From: a virus
IMG/VR virus record: IMGVR_UViG_3300025889_000869
Span: 1-25,366 of that record
Length of the DNA: 25,366 nucleotides
Reading direction: 5' to 3' (one strand)
Shown: positions 12,555 through 20,546 of the stretch, piece by piece
Layout: each line of letters opens with the position of its first letter
Numbering within the stretch: the first letter of the stretch is position 1
Notes under the pieces: generated by a model
Databases searched by the model: none
Told to the model about the DNA's origin: nothing
Seen by the model: the letters and a program-made list of their open reading frames with translations, nothing else
Position numbers and translations under genes: made by a program

Positions 12555-14954
12555 TTATTTCTCTTTCTTCTGGATAACAAACCAATTTGTCGAACCGCCA
12601 AACGTGTGTCCCATCAATGTGATTCCGTCAAAACTTCGGTCCATCACATAGGGTTCCGTTGACCCGTCAATCGTTTCGCCCGTTTGCGGTGTCAATTGTG
12701 CTTTTTTAGTTGCGGAAATGGATGAATCTGTTTTGAATCGCAACAACGCCCCGTCAACCGCCGACGGCAAATTGATGGTGTAGGTTCCATTTTCGTCACC
12801 CGAATAATTGATGAAATTCGTGTGGTTTGCCAACGATTGATTTTCCGAACCGCCCGACGACGCGTCCACATCATTGATGGATGTCGTCACACTTCCCGTC
12901 GTTGTAAAATTACCAACCGACGTTTCATTCAATGTTGATGCGCCCGTGACGCCCAACGTTCCGCCAATGGTTGTGTTGTTGGTCACATCCGCATCCGTCG
13001 CATTCATTTGAACCACGCGAATGGTTTCGTCCGTTCCTTGCTGACTACTTATTCGCGCCGTTGCCGTGCCACCGCCACCGCTTCCCACGGGCGTGTCGAT
13101 GGTGATGTTTGTCGTTTGCTTGTTAAACTTGAACCATTCGCCGTTCCATTGGTCGATGTTGGCGTTGTATGTCCCGCGCATCATTAGCCAATTGGATGAA
13201 TCGAAAATGTATTTCATCCCAAAACCTTCCGACGCGATGATGGTCCCGTCGTATCGTTCAACGGGCGAACGATGCAACGATAAGATTTCCGACGTCAACA
13301 TCTTAAACAACCCGATGAATGTTCCCGTGTCGTCGCGACGCCATAATGTCGAACGAACCCACGCGGAACCATTGTAAACGAAAAAAGACCCTTGCATTCC
13401 CGCCGCGTCGCTAATCCTCAATTGACCTAAATCAAGATTTAGATTTGAATTGATTCGTGAATCTGTGTTCGTTGCGCTGAACACCTCAACTTCGGACAAT
13501 GCGCCCGTGTCGTTTAAATACACGACTTTGGACATGATGGAAATTCGCGTTTCATCGAAATATGATGGAATCGTTTGGACGGCTTGTTGGTCATCGTAGA
13601 CGTTCACCCAATCAATGTCAATTTCCACATCACCAGAAACGGGAATCGGTGGCGTTGCGATGTTTGCCGAACCCGACAAAAACAATCCCGTCGCCTCATT
13701 CAATCCCAATCCGCCGTCAATGTAATAATACGACGCCGACGTTTCCCATGTTGTTGGTCCGTATATTGGCGCACCCGCCAATCCCGTTGGGGCATATTCG
13801 CGTTTTAAATAATAGAACGTCCCCGCGTTGTTGGCGTCCTCGATGCGGACTTCCATTTTCCAAACGGGTTGCCACCATTCTTGAGCCACCGACGGCGGCG
13901 TGGTGTTCAACGTCAATTGATATTCCAACCGCGTTTCCAATTGCAATCGTGCGTTGTCCGTGTTGGGAACAAACCCGATGTTCTGGCGCGTTGTGGAATC
14001 TGTGAAATGAATGTTGTTGGCCAATAGATTGGACGCCCGCGATTGATTGAATGATACGGAAACCTTTTGCAATGCGGGCAAAAAGGTGAACGTATTTCCC
14101 GCCATCCGTGCGCCGCCCGCGGTCGTCTGGTCCAATGTCACATCGTCGGAAACGCTCGCCGTGGAAACCTTCGTCCCGTCGTATTGATACGTCGTGACGT
14201 ATCGCGACGACGCCTCACGTTCCAAATATTGCTCAAAATAAAAGATTCCGTCCCGTTGGTAAAAACGTGCGCCAAACGCCACACATAATTCCCGTAAGAT
14301 GTCAAGGTATTTGGGATAGATGATTGTTCCATCTTCTTCCTTATCTTGATAGACGCGGGAATCAAAACGAATCAATGTGGACACGTCGGTCGTTGTCTTT
14401 GCGAACGTCATGTTGGTGTCCCAAACGTTCACAATCGTTCCCAAAAAATGTTCTGTTGACGAATATATTTCCGACAATCCGATGGATTGCGTGGCTTTTG
14501 ATACAATGTTTTGAATCGTTGTGAATCCCGTTGACGTGTATTCTTTATTTGCCAAAAAACCGATTCCATCCGTCGCCGTGATTTCCACAATGCGCGGTTT
14601 GGAAACGTCGTTGTCGGTCATCAAATCTTGCATAATGATTCCCGACCAAAATGTGTCGTTGTAATCAACACCATCGTGCAATAATATTTTCATGAAAAAT
14701 TCGTCGTCTTGACGAACCAAAAGTTTGTTCATGAACGTGTCGAACGAGCCGACATTATTGTAAGCACTAACGACACATTTCGACCCGATGATTGGCGAAA
14801 CGATGTCGTCGGTTTCCCCAGAATATTCCAATTTGAAACCATCTTCCGCAACATTGAACGACGTGGTCGTTCCGACGAATCCCGTTTGGTGAATCTCAAT
14901 TTTGTATTGTTTGCCGTTGCTCGATTTGAATTCGGAAAAAAGACGTAATCCCAT
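12555..14954 (-). CDS. Tail-tip/minor tail protein
   Basis: A 799-residue late protein directly after the tape-measure gene, where distal-tail, tail-tip or baseplate hub proteins are encoded. The first 330 residues are beta-rich with hub-like character (LRLFSEFKSSNGKQYKIEI; MKILLHDGVDYNDTFWSGII; ELCVAFGARFYQRDGIFYFE). The middle (about 330-600) is another all-beta region. After a glycine-rich linker (GSGGGGTATAR, near 640) comes a repeat-like segment, TTIGGTLGVTGASTLNET then VGNFTTTGSVT, typical of beta-helical fibre sections, and a terminal strand-rich knob (LMGHTFGGSTNWFVIQ). It probably joins tail tube to receptor-binding protein. I cannot name the family exactly. Confidence 0.6.
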   Translation of the reverse strand: MGLRLFSEFKSSNGKQYKIEIHQTGFVGTTTSFNVAEDGFKLEYSGETDDIVSPIIGSKCVVSAYNNVGSFDTFMNKLLVRQDDEFFMKILLHDGVDYNDTFWSGIIMQDLMTDNDVSKPRIVEITATDGIGFLANKEYTSTGFTTIQNIVSKATQSIGLSEIYSSTEHFLGTIVNVWDTNMTFAKTTTDVSTLIRFDSRVYQDKEEDGTIIYPKYLDILRELCVAFGARFYQRDGIFYFEQYLEREASSRYVTTYQYDGTKVSTASVSDDVTLDQTTAGGARMAGNTFTFLPALQKVSVSFNQSRASNLLANNIHFTDSTTRQNIGFVPNTDNARLQLETRLEYQLTLNTTPPSVAQEWWQPVWKMEVRIEDANNAGTFYYLKREYAPTGLAGAPIYGPTTWETSASYYYIDGGLGLNEATGLFLSGSANIATPPIPVSGDVEIDIDWVNVYDDQQAVQTIPSYFDETRISIMSKVVYLNDTGALSEVEVFSATNTDSRINSNLNLDLGQLRISDAAGMQGSFFVYNGSAWVRSTLWRRDDTGTFIGLFKMLTSEILSLHRSPVERYDGTIIASEGFGMKYIFDSSNWLMMRGTYNANIDQWNGEWFKFNKQTTNITIDTPVGSGGGGTATARISSQQGTDETIRVVQMNATDADVTNNTTIGGTLGVTGASTLNETSVGNFTTTGSVTTSINDVDASSGGSENQSLANHTNFINYSGDENGTYTINLPSAVDGALLRFKTDSSISATKKAQLTPQTGETIDGSTEPYVMDRSFDGITLMGHTFGGSTNWFVIQKKEK

Positions 14955-14956
14955 GT

Positions 14957-15946
14957 TTAAAAACCTCTATATCTTGAACGTGTTCGTGTTGCTTTTTCGC
15001 TTGACAATAGGATGTCTTGACCGCTTAATCTTCCGTAAACTTCAACCGCGCCGTTGCCACCGCCTTGCATCATGGTGTTTAGTTTTGATAATGGGATGAC
15101 CGCTTCCGATTCTCGCCCCTCGCCAATCAACGCCAATGTCGGTCCCGTCACGATTCCCCCTTCGGCCAATGCTGGGATTCCGCCTTCACCGCTTGCCGCT
15201 TTTGACATCGACGCTTTTATTGCACCCGCGGCGGCAATCATAGCCACACCCGCGGCCAATGCTAATCCCGCCCCGATGGGCGTTGGTCCCGCCAATAACG
15301 CTTTCACAAACCCAGAAACGGCGATTGAATATTGAATGAACATTTGTCCCAACTGCATTAAAAGGTCGGCAAAACTTCCAAGAATAAAACGACCCATGTC
15401 CGCGAATGACGCTTCACCAACCATCATCGCCCCCGCGATTTCAGCCATTCCCGAAATGGTGTTTCGTGCGAAATTCTCAATTGCCTTTCCGCCGTTTTCC
15501 GCCAATTCCAATTGCGCCAATTTTAACCTCACATAATTTTTGCGAAGATTTTCAAATTTGTCGTTGGTTTTTTCTTCGTCAAATGGTAGCGGGTCAAAAT
15601 CTTCCAATGCGCTTGGGTCAAGATTTACATTGAATGCGTCGCCATATCCATCCGAATCCGTCACGCCGTCGAGTGCTTCGCCGTAATTATCAAGCGCAAC
15701 GATTCCGTTGTTGAGGTCTTGATTCAAATCTTCGACTTGCCCTTCCAATGTCCCCAATGAACCCGTCGTTTCTTCGGTTTCCTCTTTAAACAAACCAAGG
15801 TCTTTCTTGATTTCTGTGACAACTTCACTAATAGATTTGAACGCGGGAACCGCCGTTTGTTCCATCTTCTGGAACGGCTTTACCATGATTTTGTCACGAC
15901 CAAAGAATTCAGCCGCTTCGTTGAATGCGCTAATTAATCCATTCAC
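14957..15946 (-). CDS. Tape measure protein, C-terminal part (separate frame)
   Basis: A 329-residue continuation of the tape measure protein. It starts at GTG 15946, overlapping the TGA of the N-terminal part (GTGA). Acidic helical segments (about 40-140) precede hydrophobic alanine-glycine-rich spans (ALLAGPTPIGAGLALAAGVA) and the motif ALAEGGIVTGPTLALIGEG followed by AVIPLSKL, a hallmark of tape-measure C-termini. The frame is open for about 60 nt upstream of the GTG, and the joined translation reads like one protein (NAVFQR then VNGLISAFNE). It may be made by re-initiation, by an unusual frameshift, or the split may come from a one-base change or error in a short AAAGG run. No canonical slippery heptamer is present. 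Confidence 0.8.
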   Translation of the reverse strand: MNGLISAFNEAAEFFGRDKIMVKPFQKMEQTAVPAFKSISEVVTEIKKDLGLFKEETEETTGSLGTLEGQVEDLNQDLNNGIVALDNYGEALDGVTDSDGYGDAFNVNLDPSALEDFDPLPFDEEKTNDKFENLRKNYVRLKLAQLELAENGGKAIENFARNTISGMAEIAGAMMVGEASFADMGRFILGSFADLLMQLGQMFIQYSIAVSGFVKALLAGPTPIGAGLALAAGVAMIAAAGAIKASMSKAASGEGGIPALAEGGIVTGPTLALIGEGRESEAVIPLSKLNTMMQGGGNGAVEVYGRLSGQDILLSSEKATRTRSRYRGF

Positions 15947-17283
15947 CTTTGGAATACGGCGTTCACCATGCTCGCAATGGCGTTTCTTGCCGTTGCGCTG
16001 AATGCTTTAAAATTGTAGGCGACGTAAATCACACCCGCCGCCAATGCCGCAATCAATGCCACAATTGCCGTGATTGGTAAAAACAAAGAATGCGTCACGA
16101 TTGCCAACGCCTTGGTTGCGATTGTCTGCAAAATTGTGGCGTTTCTTAACACAACCAAACTTCGCGCAAGGCCACCAAATAGGAATATTGCGGGACCAGC
16201 TACCGCCGCAATTCCCGCAATGACGGCAATCAATTTTTTCATTGCTGGGGACAATTCATTGATGAACGCCGCCAACGATGTCAATTTCTTAATCAATGGA
16301 ACCAATGCAACGGCAATCAATGCGCCAAACTCAATCGCCACACCTTCAACCGCTGAACCCAACGCCTTGGTTGCACCTTCCGCCGTTAGATTCATGACGT
16401 CCGCCATGGATTTCGCCGCCCCCGCGGATTCTTCAAATGATTTTGTCAATGGGTCAATCTGGTCAACACCTTCGGCCAAAATTGTCAATGCACCTTGCGC
16501 GGCGCGTCCAACCTCATCTTTTGCATCAACCAACGTCAAACCACTTGCCGCCAAATCTCGAATGGCTTCGGTTGTTGGTTTTCCCGTTGTAGCTAATTCC
16601 GAAATGATTCGACGCAATTGTGTTCCCGCCATTGAACCTTTGACACCCGCATTCGCCAACAACGACATCATGGCGGTTGTTTCTTCCAATGACATCCCCG
16701 CGGATTTCGCAATAGGTGCGACCATCTTCATTCCTTCCGCGAATGATTCCATGTCCATTGATGACGTGGAAAAAGATTTGGCCATCACATCCGTGACGCG
16801 TCCCGTTTCGCTAACATCAAAACCAAAACCGCGCAACGTTGCGCCCGCAACTTCCGCCGCCCGTGCCAAATCGCTTCCAGACGCTTGCGCCAAATTCAAT
16901 GTGGCTTCGGTTACACCTTCGATTTGTTTCGCGGTGAAACCAAGTTTCGCAAATTCCGTTTGTAATCCCGCAACCTCACGCGCTGAAAAGATAGTCGAAC
17001 GACCCAATTCTTTGGCGTTGTCCGACAACATTTTGAATTCTTCAGCGGTCGCCCCCGATACGGCTTTGACCTTCGCCATTTCCGCTTCGAATCCTTTGAA
17101 CACATTGAACGACATTGCACCCAAAGCCGTGATGGGCGCAGTCAACTTCATGGACAAATTTTTGCCCGTTTGTTGCATCTTGCGACCCATGCGGTCCATG
17201 GCGCGTTCGGCTTTATTTAAACCCGTGCGGAACGGCTTAATGTTCGCCGTTAATCTAAAATTCAAACTACTTATGCCCGCCAT
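15943..17283 (-). CDS. Tape measure protein, N-terminal part (TP901 core)
   Basis: A 446-residue protein with the TP901-type tape-measure core: ALGAMSFNVFKGFEAEMAKV, SGATAEEFKMLSDNAKELG, then FSAREVAGLQTEFAKLGFT and the LAQASGSDLARAAEVAG region, all in the expected order. The last third is hydrophobic, with several possible membrane-inserting spans (LIAVIAGIAAVAGPAIFLFG; LPITAIVALIAALAAGVIYV). Tape measure proteins set tail length and help DNA entry through the inner membrane. With the 329-residue downstream part the total is about 775 residues; by the known proportion between residues and length this would suit a tail near 110-120 nm. The start overlaps the chaperone stop by 17 nt. Confidence 0.9.
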   Translation of the reverse strand: MAGISSLNFRLTANIKPFRTGLNKAERAMDRMGRKMQQTGKNLSMKLTAPITALGAMSFNVFKGFEAEMAKVKAVSGATAEEFKMLSDNAKELGRSTIFSAREVAGLQTEFAKLGFTAKQIEGVTEATLNLAQASGSDLARAAEVAGATLRGFGFDVSETGRVTDVMAKSFSTSSMDMESFAEGMKMVAPIAKSAGMSLEETTAMMSLLANAGVKGSMAGTQLRRIISELATTGKPTTEAIRDLAASGLTLVDAKDEVGRAAQGALTILAEGVDQIDPLTKSFEESAGAAKSMADVMNLTAEGATKALGSAVEGVAIEFGALIAVALVPLIKKLTSLAAFINELSPAMKKLIAVIAGIAAVAGPAIFLFGGLARSLVVLRNATILQTIATKALAIVTHSLFLPITAIVALIAALAAGVIYVAYNFKAFSATARNAIASMVNAVFQR

Positions 17284-17638
17284 TTGCTTTCGCTCGTTCT
17301 TTTCGTTGGTTGATTACGTCTAAAATTTCCCCACGCGTCCAAACCTTGCGGTCCTTCTTCGCTTCTTTTTCCCACGGAAACACAATCAAATCCTTTGCCT
17401 TGATTCTCTTTTTTGTGTGTGGGTTCAACAAAATCGTTGTCATCCAACGCGTGCGTTCCCATTCCGTTTGTTCTTTTCTGCTTTGACGTTCGTTCCAACC
17501 TTCGACCAGATTCGCCCACTCGCGTGGCAAAAGGTCATAAAATTGGGACGGCATCAATCCAATTTGACCGAACGCGAACGCTTCCAAGGTGTCCCATGTG
17601 GCAACGTCCGTTGATTGTTGTCCCGTTCGGTCAACTAC
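17267..17638 (-). CDS. Tail assembly chaperone T part (-1 frame extension)
   Basis: The -1 frame continues from the slippery site through 123 codons with no stop, first a linker (VVDRTGQQSTDVATWDTLEA), then a conserved-looking domain: GQIGLMPSQFYDLLPREW, WERTRWMTTILLNPHTKK, DLIVFPWEKE. This resembles C-terminal domains of tail chaperone fusions in siphoviruses. The only independent start would be TTG 17587, without a good leader, so expression by frameshifting from the upstream gene is favoured, giving a G-T fusion of about 225 residues. The T part recruits the tube protein to the tape measure during tail assembly. It overlaps the tape measure gene start. Confidence 0.8.
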   Translation of the reverse strand, partial: VVDRTGQQSTDVATWDTLEAFAFGQIGLMPSQFYDLLPREWANLVEGWNERQSRKEQTEWERTRWMTTILLNPHTKKRIKAKDLIVFPWEKEAKKDRKVWTRGEILDVINQRKERAKANGGHK

Positions 17639-17943
17639 TTTTTTTCCGTCTTGTTCGCGAATTGTTGTTCAAAAACGTCGAATGCCTTTTCAATCAACAT
17701 TTCATCTTCATCAATCCAATCCGCAACGTCGGCGACATCATATCGGAACGGCGTTTTTTCTTTTCGCGCCCCGTCTTTAAATCCGCAAAACATTAGCGTG
17801 ATGGCTTGGTCCAACGTCATGTCGTCACCCAATGATTCCAATTGCGCCAATGTTGTTCCCGTCATTCTTGAGAATTCACGCAACGCGTTGAATCCAAATC
17901 GAATCGGGTGTTTTCTTTCACCAATTTCAATAATGTGTGTCAT
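17635..17943 (-). CDS. Tail assembly chaperone G part
   Basis: A 102-residue helical protein encoded between the tail tube and tape measure genes, the fixed position of tail assembly chaperones (lambda gpG-like). It contains RKHPIRFGFNALREFSRMTG and the helices DDMTLDQAITLMFCGFKDGA and DWIDEDEMLIEKAFDVFEQQ. The last codons are GAA AAA AAG followed directly by TAG, which form a canonical -1 slippery heptamer. In most initiations the short product is made; a fraction should shift into the T frame. The leader before ATG 17943 is A-rich (AACAACAACAAAACAAAAAG). Confidence 0.85.
   Translation of the reverse strand: MTHIIEIGERKHPIRFGFNALREFSRMTGTTLAQLESLGDDMTLDQAITLMFCGFKDGARKEKTPFRYDVADVADWIDEDEMLIEKAFDVFEQQFANKTEKK
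17638..17644 (-). promoter_or_regulatory. -1 programmed ribosomal frameshift site A AAA AAG
   Basis: The heptamer A AAA AAG is in the correct phase relative to the chaperone G frame and is followed at once by the in-frame TAG. The -1 frame is open into the T domain. A weak stem (GTTGA with TCAAC) can form downstream and may help. Confidence 0.85.
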
Positions 17944-17966
17944 GTTCTTTTTGTTTTGTTGTTGTT

Positions 17967-17995
17967 AAAAATGGGAACGCCCGACGGACGTTCCC
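17967..17995 (-). terminator. Hairpin with T-tract after the tail tube gene
   Basis: On the minus strand GGGAACG pairs with CGTTCCC across a 9-nt loop, followed by ATTTTT. It lies 8 nt after the tail tube stop. It may be a partial terminator that lowers chaperone and tape-measure levels relative to the abundant tube protein. Confidence 0.65.
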
Positions 17996-18003
17996 TTTTG
18001 TTG

Positions 18004-18435
18004 TTAAACTGATGCTTGCGTCAATACGCCCGTGCCCGTTATGCTGAAAGAATATGTGACATTTTCTTCAACGCCCGCTTCTTGTTCGTAAGAAACTAAA
18101 TATGCTTTTCCACTATAGTCAATTTCCCCCGCCGTCATTGAACCGAATTTCACATCGATTGCCGTTCGGTTGTTTAATATCGTGAACAATTCGTCGGGTG
18201 TTTCGTAATCACCAGAAATTGAATAGGTGACTAACCCGTCGCCACTCAATGACCAATTTTTTAAACCTTCCAAGTTTTCTTGCCACCCCGCTGAATCTTT
18301 CGTGGTGATGTCTCTTGTTTCCATTGAAACAGAAAGTGACGCGCTTGTTGCACGTCCTATGATGTCGTAAGACGACCCGTCTGTACTAATTTGAATCACA
18401 ACGTCCGTTGAATTCATGATTGATGTTGCTGGCAT
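18004..18435 (-). CDS. Major tail (tube) protein
   Basis: A 143-residue, all-beta protein of the TP901-1/HK97 tail tube type: SYDIIGRATSASLSVSMETR, then DITTKDSAGWQENLEGLKNW (the characteristic disulfide-free D-x-T-x-K-x-S-x-GW-x-E motif), SLSGDGLVTY and a C-terminal YSFSITGTGVLTQ. Subunits stack as hexamers to form the tail tube through which DNA passes. It is preceded by an intergenic gap of 35 nt with an AAAGGTAG sequence near the start, and followed by a hairpin terminator, a configuration that suits the high expression needed. Confidence 0.88.
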   Translation of the reverse strand: MPATSIMNSTDVVIQISTDGSSYDIIGRATSASLSVSMETRDITTKDSAGWQENLEGLKNWSLSGDGLVTYSISGDYETPDELFTILNNRTAIDVKFGSMTAGEIDYSGKAYLVSYEQEAGVEENVTYSFSITGTGVLTQASV

Positions 18436-18470
18436 AATTTCTACCTTTTATTTTTTACAATTTACTAAAT

Positions 18471-18860
18471 CTAATCGCGTGACACTCGGAATTTCAAATC
18501 ACATTGTGACCCGAACGTCCGTTCGTCATCGCTGAACAAATCGCGTTGTCCATCGAACACGCACGATTTTACTTTCACGCCGCCAATTGTTTCGTCCATC
18601 CTTACGAATGCGCTTCGAATGTATTCAACGGCGTTTTGTGTGTCCGAATATTTGGTCGAAACCATAGTGATGCGGACGTCAATTTCGTCAATGTGTGAAT
18701 CGCTTTCCTTCGACATACTCGTGGAAATGCTCACAACCTCATAAACCGCGAACGGCGTGGCCTTTGTTTGTTCGCCAACAACGGGGAAAACGCGTCCACC
18801 AAACAACGTGTTCAAATTTGAATCGCTGGTGAATTTTGATTTGATGACAACGCCAATCAT
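18471..18860 (-). CDS. Tail completion protein (DUF3168/gp17-like)
   Basis: A 129-residue protein that resembles the DUF3168 tail completion family: a short N-terminal helix with DSNLNTLFGGRVFPVVGEQT, then KATPFAVYEVVSISTS, a central strand with HIDEIDVRITMVSTKYSD and the helix of TQNAVEYIRSAFVRM. Such proteins cap the tail tube end and join it to the neck. The gene begins with an ATGA overlap with the gp10-like gene and precedes the tube protein, which is the family's usual position. Confidence 0.78.
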   Translation of the reverse strand: MIGVVIKSKFTSDSNLNTLFGGRVFPVVGEQTKATPFAVYEVVSISTSMSKESDSHIDEIDVRITMVSTKYSDTQNAVEYIRSAFVRMDETIGGVKVKSCVFDGQRDLFSDDERTFGSQCDLKFRVSRD

Positions 18861-19465
18861 ACCCGTGCGGCTTTTACTTGTTTATTTAAAAATGAACGCA
18901 TCCGTCGTTTGAACTCATGTCCAACACCCGCGGAATTTTGCATCCGTGCTTTTCTTGCGAATCCAACGTTTGCGCCTTTATACTTTCCATTGTTCAAATA
19001 CCCGTATTCAATGAAATGGGCAAACCAACCGCCTTTTTCTGGGTCTTTGAAAGTACGTTTGACACGCGGTCCAACTTGCAACGATGCGAATGTTGAACCC
19101 TTGTTCACGCGCGTTGTGATGATTCCCATTGATTTCCGCAATTGTCCTTTCGTAATTTCAGCGTAAACGCCGCCGTTGCGATACACAACAAATTTGTCGC
19201 GTGGATTCTTGCGTCCCTTTTCGGATGTTGATGACGATGGGAAATCGGTGATTCCGTCGCGATACGCTTTCAACATTGGTTTCAATGATGCCCGCGCAAT
19301 GCGTCTAATTTGCGCCGTTGTGACGCCGTCGTGTAATTCTTCCAACTCTTTGAATGCGCGTTCGAATTCCTTTTTGATGTCCTTTTCATCAAATCCGATG
19401 AATGCACCACCGCCGCCACGACCTTGGTTTGAACCTTTGATTCTTTGAAACGTATTGAACCCCAT
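18857..19465 (-). CDS. HK97 gp10-like neck/tail completion protein
   Basis: I start at ATG 19465, which overlaps the head-closure stop as TAATG, giving 202 residues; a longer frame would intrude into the upstream gene. The protein has an N-terminal glycine-rich stretch, the helix DEKDIKKEFERAFKELEEL, then TTAQIRRIARASLKPMLKAY, characteristic of gp10-type proteins, and a basic beta region with GWFAHFIEYGYLNNGKY, the typical H-x-x-EYG motif. It ends in a helix that is rich in arginine (FKRRMRSFLNKQVKAARV). It forms part of the head-tail interface. Confidence 0.8.
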   Translation of the reverse strand: MGFNTFQRIKGSNQGRGGGGAFIGFDEKDIKKEFERAFKELEELHDGVTTAQIRRIARASLKPMLKAYRDGITDFPSSSTSEKGRKNPRDKFVVYRNGGVYAEITKGQLRKSMGIITTRVNKGSTFASLQVGPRVKRTFKDPEKGGWFAHFIEYGYLNNGKYKGANVGFARKARMQNSAGVGHEFKRRMRSFLNKQVKAARV

Positions 19466-19788
19466 TAGTCTTTCAATGTTGTCACAATCTTCATGAACGA
19501 TTCGCGCGCGTCGGCGTTTAAAATCGCGTCGATTGTGTAGGTTTTTGAATTGTAGACAATGCGCCACGTTTCTTGAATTGCTGAATCATAGCGGATGAAA
19601 AAATGAACACGCTTTGTGGCGACCATCTGGTTGCCTTCTTCACCTTCGTTTCCGCTCTTTTCTTCGACTTTTGCCCATCGGGAAAATGCCGTTGAAAAAA
19701 CGCCAACATCTTGACCAAAGGAATCCACGTCGGCGGATTGCCTTGTGAACTCAATTCGTCGGTCTAATTGTCCAGCGTGGTCAATCAT
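19465..19788 (-). CDS. Head-tail adaptor/head closure protein
   Basis: From ATG 19788, which overlaps the connector stop as TAATG, this encodes 107 residues. The motif AGQLDRRIEFTRQS at the start and the following FSRWAKVEEKSG, RVHFFIRYDSAIQETWRIVY and KTYTIDAILNADARESFM series are those of SPP1 gp16/HK97-type head closure proteins (phage head-tail joining family). A longer frame with ten additional codons would overlap the connector. The protein seals the connector after packaging and docks the tail. Confidence 0.85.
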   Translation of the reverse strand: MIDHAGQLDRRIEFTRQSADVDSFGQDVGVFSTAFSRWAKVEEKSGNEGEEGNQMVATKRVHFFIRYDSAIQETWRIVYNSKTYTIDAILNADARESFMKIVTTLKD

Positions 19789-20357
19789 TAGAATGTAAAT
19801 ATTCTGTAAGGATTCCACAAATATTCGGACGCCGTTGGCAATGCCTTAACGCGGTCATTGCGTTGGTCGTACAAATCCGAAATCACCAACATCATTCCTT
19901 GAATCAATGGTTTTGGAATGGATGACACATCCGTCCCAACAACATAGCGGACAATGACTTGATTGACGACACCCGCCGCCGCAAACCATCCCGCGGTCGA
20001 TTGAATTCGTGCGGGTTCGCTTATCGTGTCAATGATATATTGGTCGGACGTGATTGTCACTTCGGAACCTATTTCATCCACATATTTGACCGATGTGATT
20101 GATGCAACGGGACCGCGTGACAAATAAATAAGATTTGACAAATTTTCCCATCTGTTCATTGGGAATTTATCAAAGTATTCATCAATCGTGGTTGTCACCA
20201 AAATGCGTCGCGTATATTCTTCACACATTTGACGTGATGCCGTAATCAATGCCGAAATCAATGTGTCGTCATCGCTATGGTCAACGCGAAGAAAATTCTT
20301 CGCTTCACTCAATGTGATTGGTTCGGACGCCGCCGCCGTTACAATATCAAAGGCCAT
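19788..20357 (-). CDS. Head-tail connector (gp6-like)
   Basis: A 189-residue protein of the gp6/YqbG-type connector family. The start SEPITLSEAKNFLRVDHSDD with DDTLISALITASRQMCEEYT is the classic N-terminal signature. A beta-rich middle follows (LSRGPVASITSVKYVDEIG; YVVGTDVSSIPKPLIQGMML), then a helix and DRVKALPTASEYLWNPYRIF at the end. Twelve or thirteen copies form a ring under the portal. ATG follows the upstream stop without a gap. Confidence 0.9.
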   Translation of the reverse strand: MAFDIVTAAASEPITLSEAKNFLRVDHSDDDTLISALITASRQMCEEYTRRILVTTTIDEYFDKFPMNRWENLSNLIYLSRGPVASITSVKYVDEIGSEVTITSDQYIIDTISEPARIQSTAGWFAAAGVVNQVIVRYVVGTDVSSIPKPLIQGMMLVISDLYDQRNDRVKALPTASEYLWNPYRIFTF

Positions 20358-20546
20358 TTATCGTGTTTGTTTTGATGTGGTTTTCTTCACCGCTTTTTTC
20401 GCGCGTTTCTTCGGTGGTTCTGGGACCGCCTCACAAAGACCCGAATTCAAAAACTTTCGTGCTTCGGCTTCGGGTAAATCCACCACGTCATCAACGACGT
20501 GGTGGAATTTAGGTCCGACAACCGATTGGTTGAACTTAACTTTCAT
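20358..20546 (-). CDS. Small capsid-adjacent basic-tailed protein
   Basis: A 62-residue protein starting at an ATG that overlaps the capsid stop as TAATG. The first half is beta-like with HHVVDDVVDLPEAEARKFL, a pattern common in short phage proteins coding between capsid and connector genes; the second half is a lysine-rich tail (EPPKKRAKKAVKKTTSKQ). It may bind DNA or decorate the head. A 10-bp perfect inverted repeat lies inside its coding sequence at 20480-20505. Confidence 0.65.
   Translation of the reverse strand: MKVKFNQSVVGPKFHHVVDDVVDLPEAEARKFLNSGLCEAVPEPPKKRAKKAVKKTTSKQTR
20480..20505. repeat. Perfect 10-bp inverted repeat inside a coding region
   Basis: CCACCACGTC (20480-20489) and GACGTGGTGG (20496-20505) flank a 6-nt loop. 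It codes for HHVVDDVV on the minus strand. A stable mRNA stem 40-65 nt after the capsid stop could protect the capsid message or slow readthrough. Confidence 0.6.

Noticed and set aside
15940-15942. ATG near the tape measure junction as start of the C-terminal part
   Set aside because: It is in another frame and meets a stop after two codons. GTG at 15946 is the only start in phase near the overlap.
16070-17323. A 417-codon plus-strand open frame opposite the tape measure gene
   Set aside because: It is antisense to a clear TP901 tape measure protein, has biased low-complexity composition (A, N, S, P) and no recognisable domain. It follows from codon bias of the minus-strand gene.
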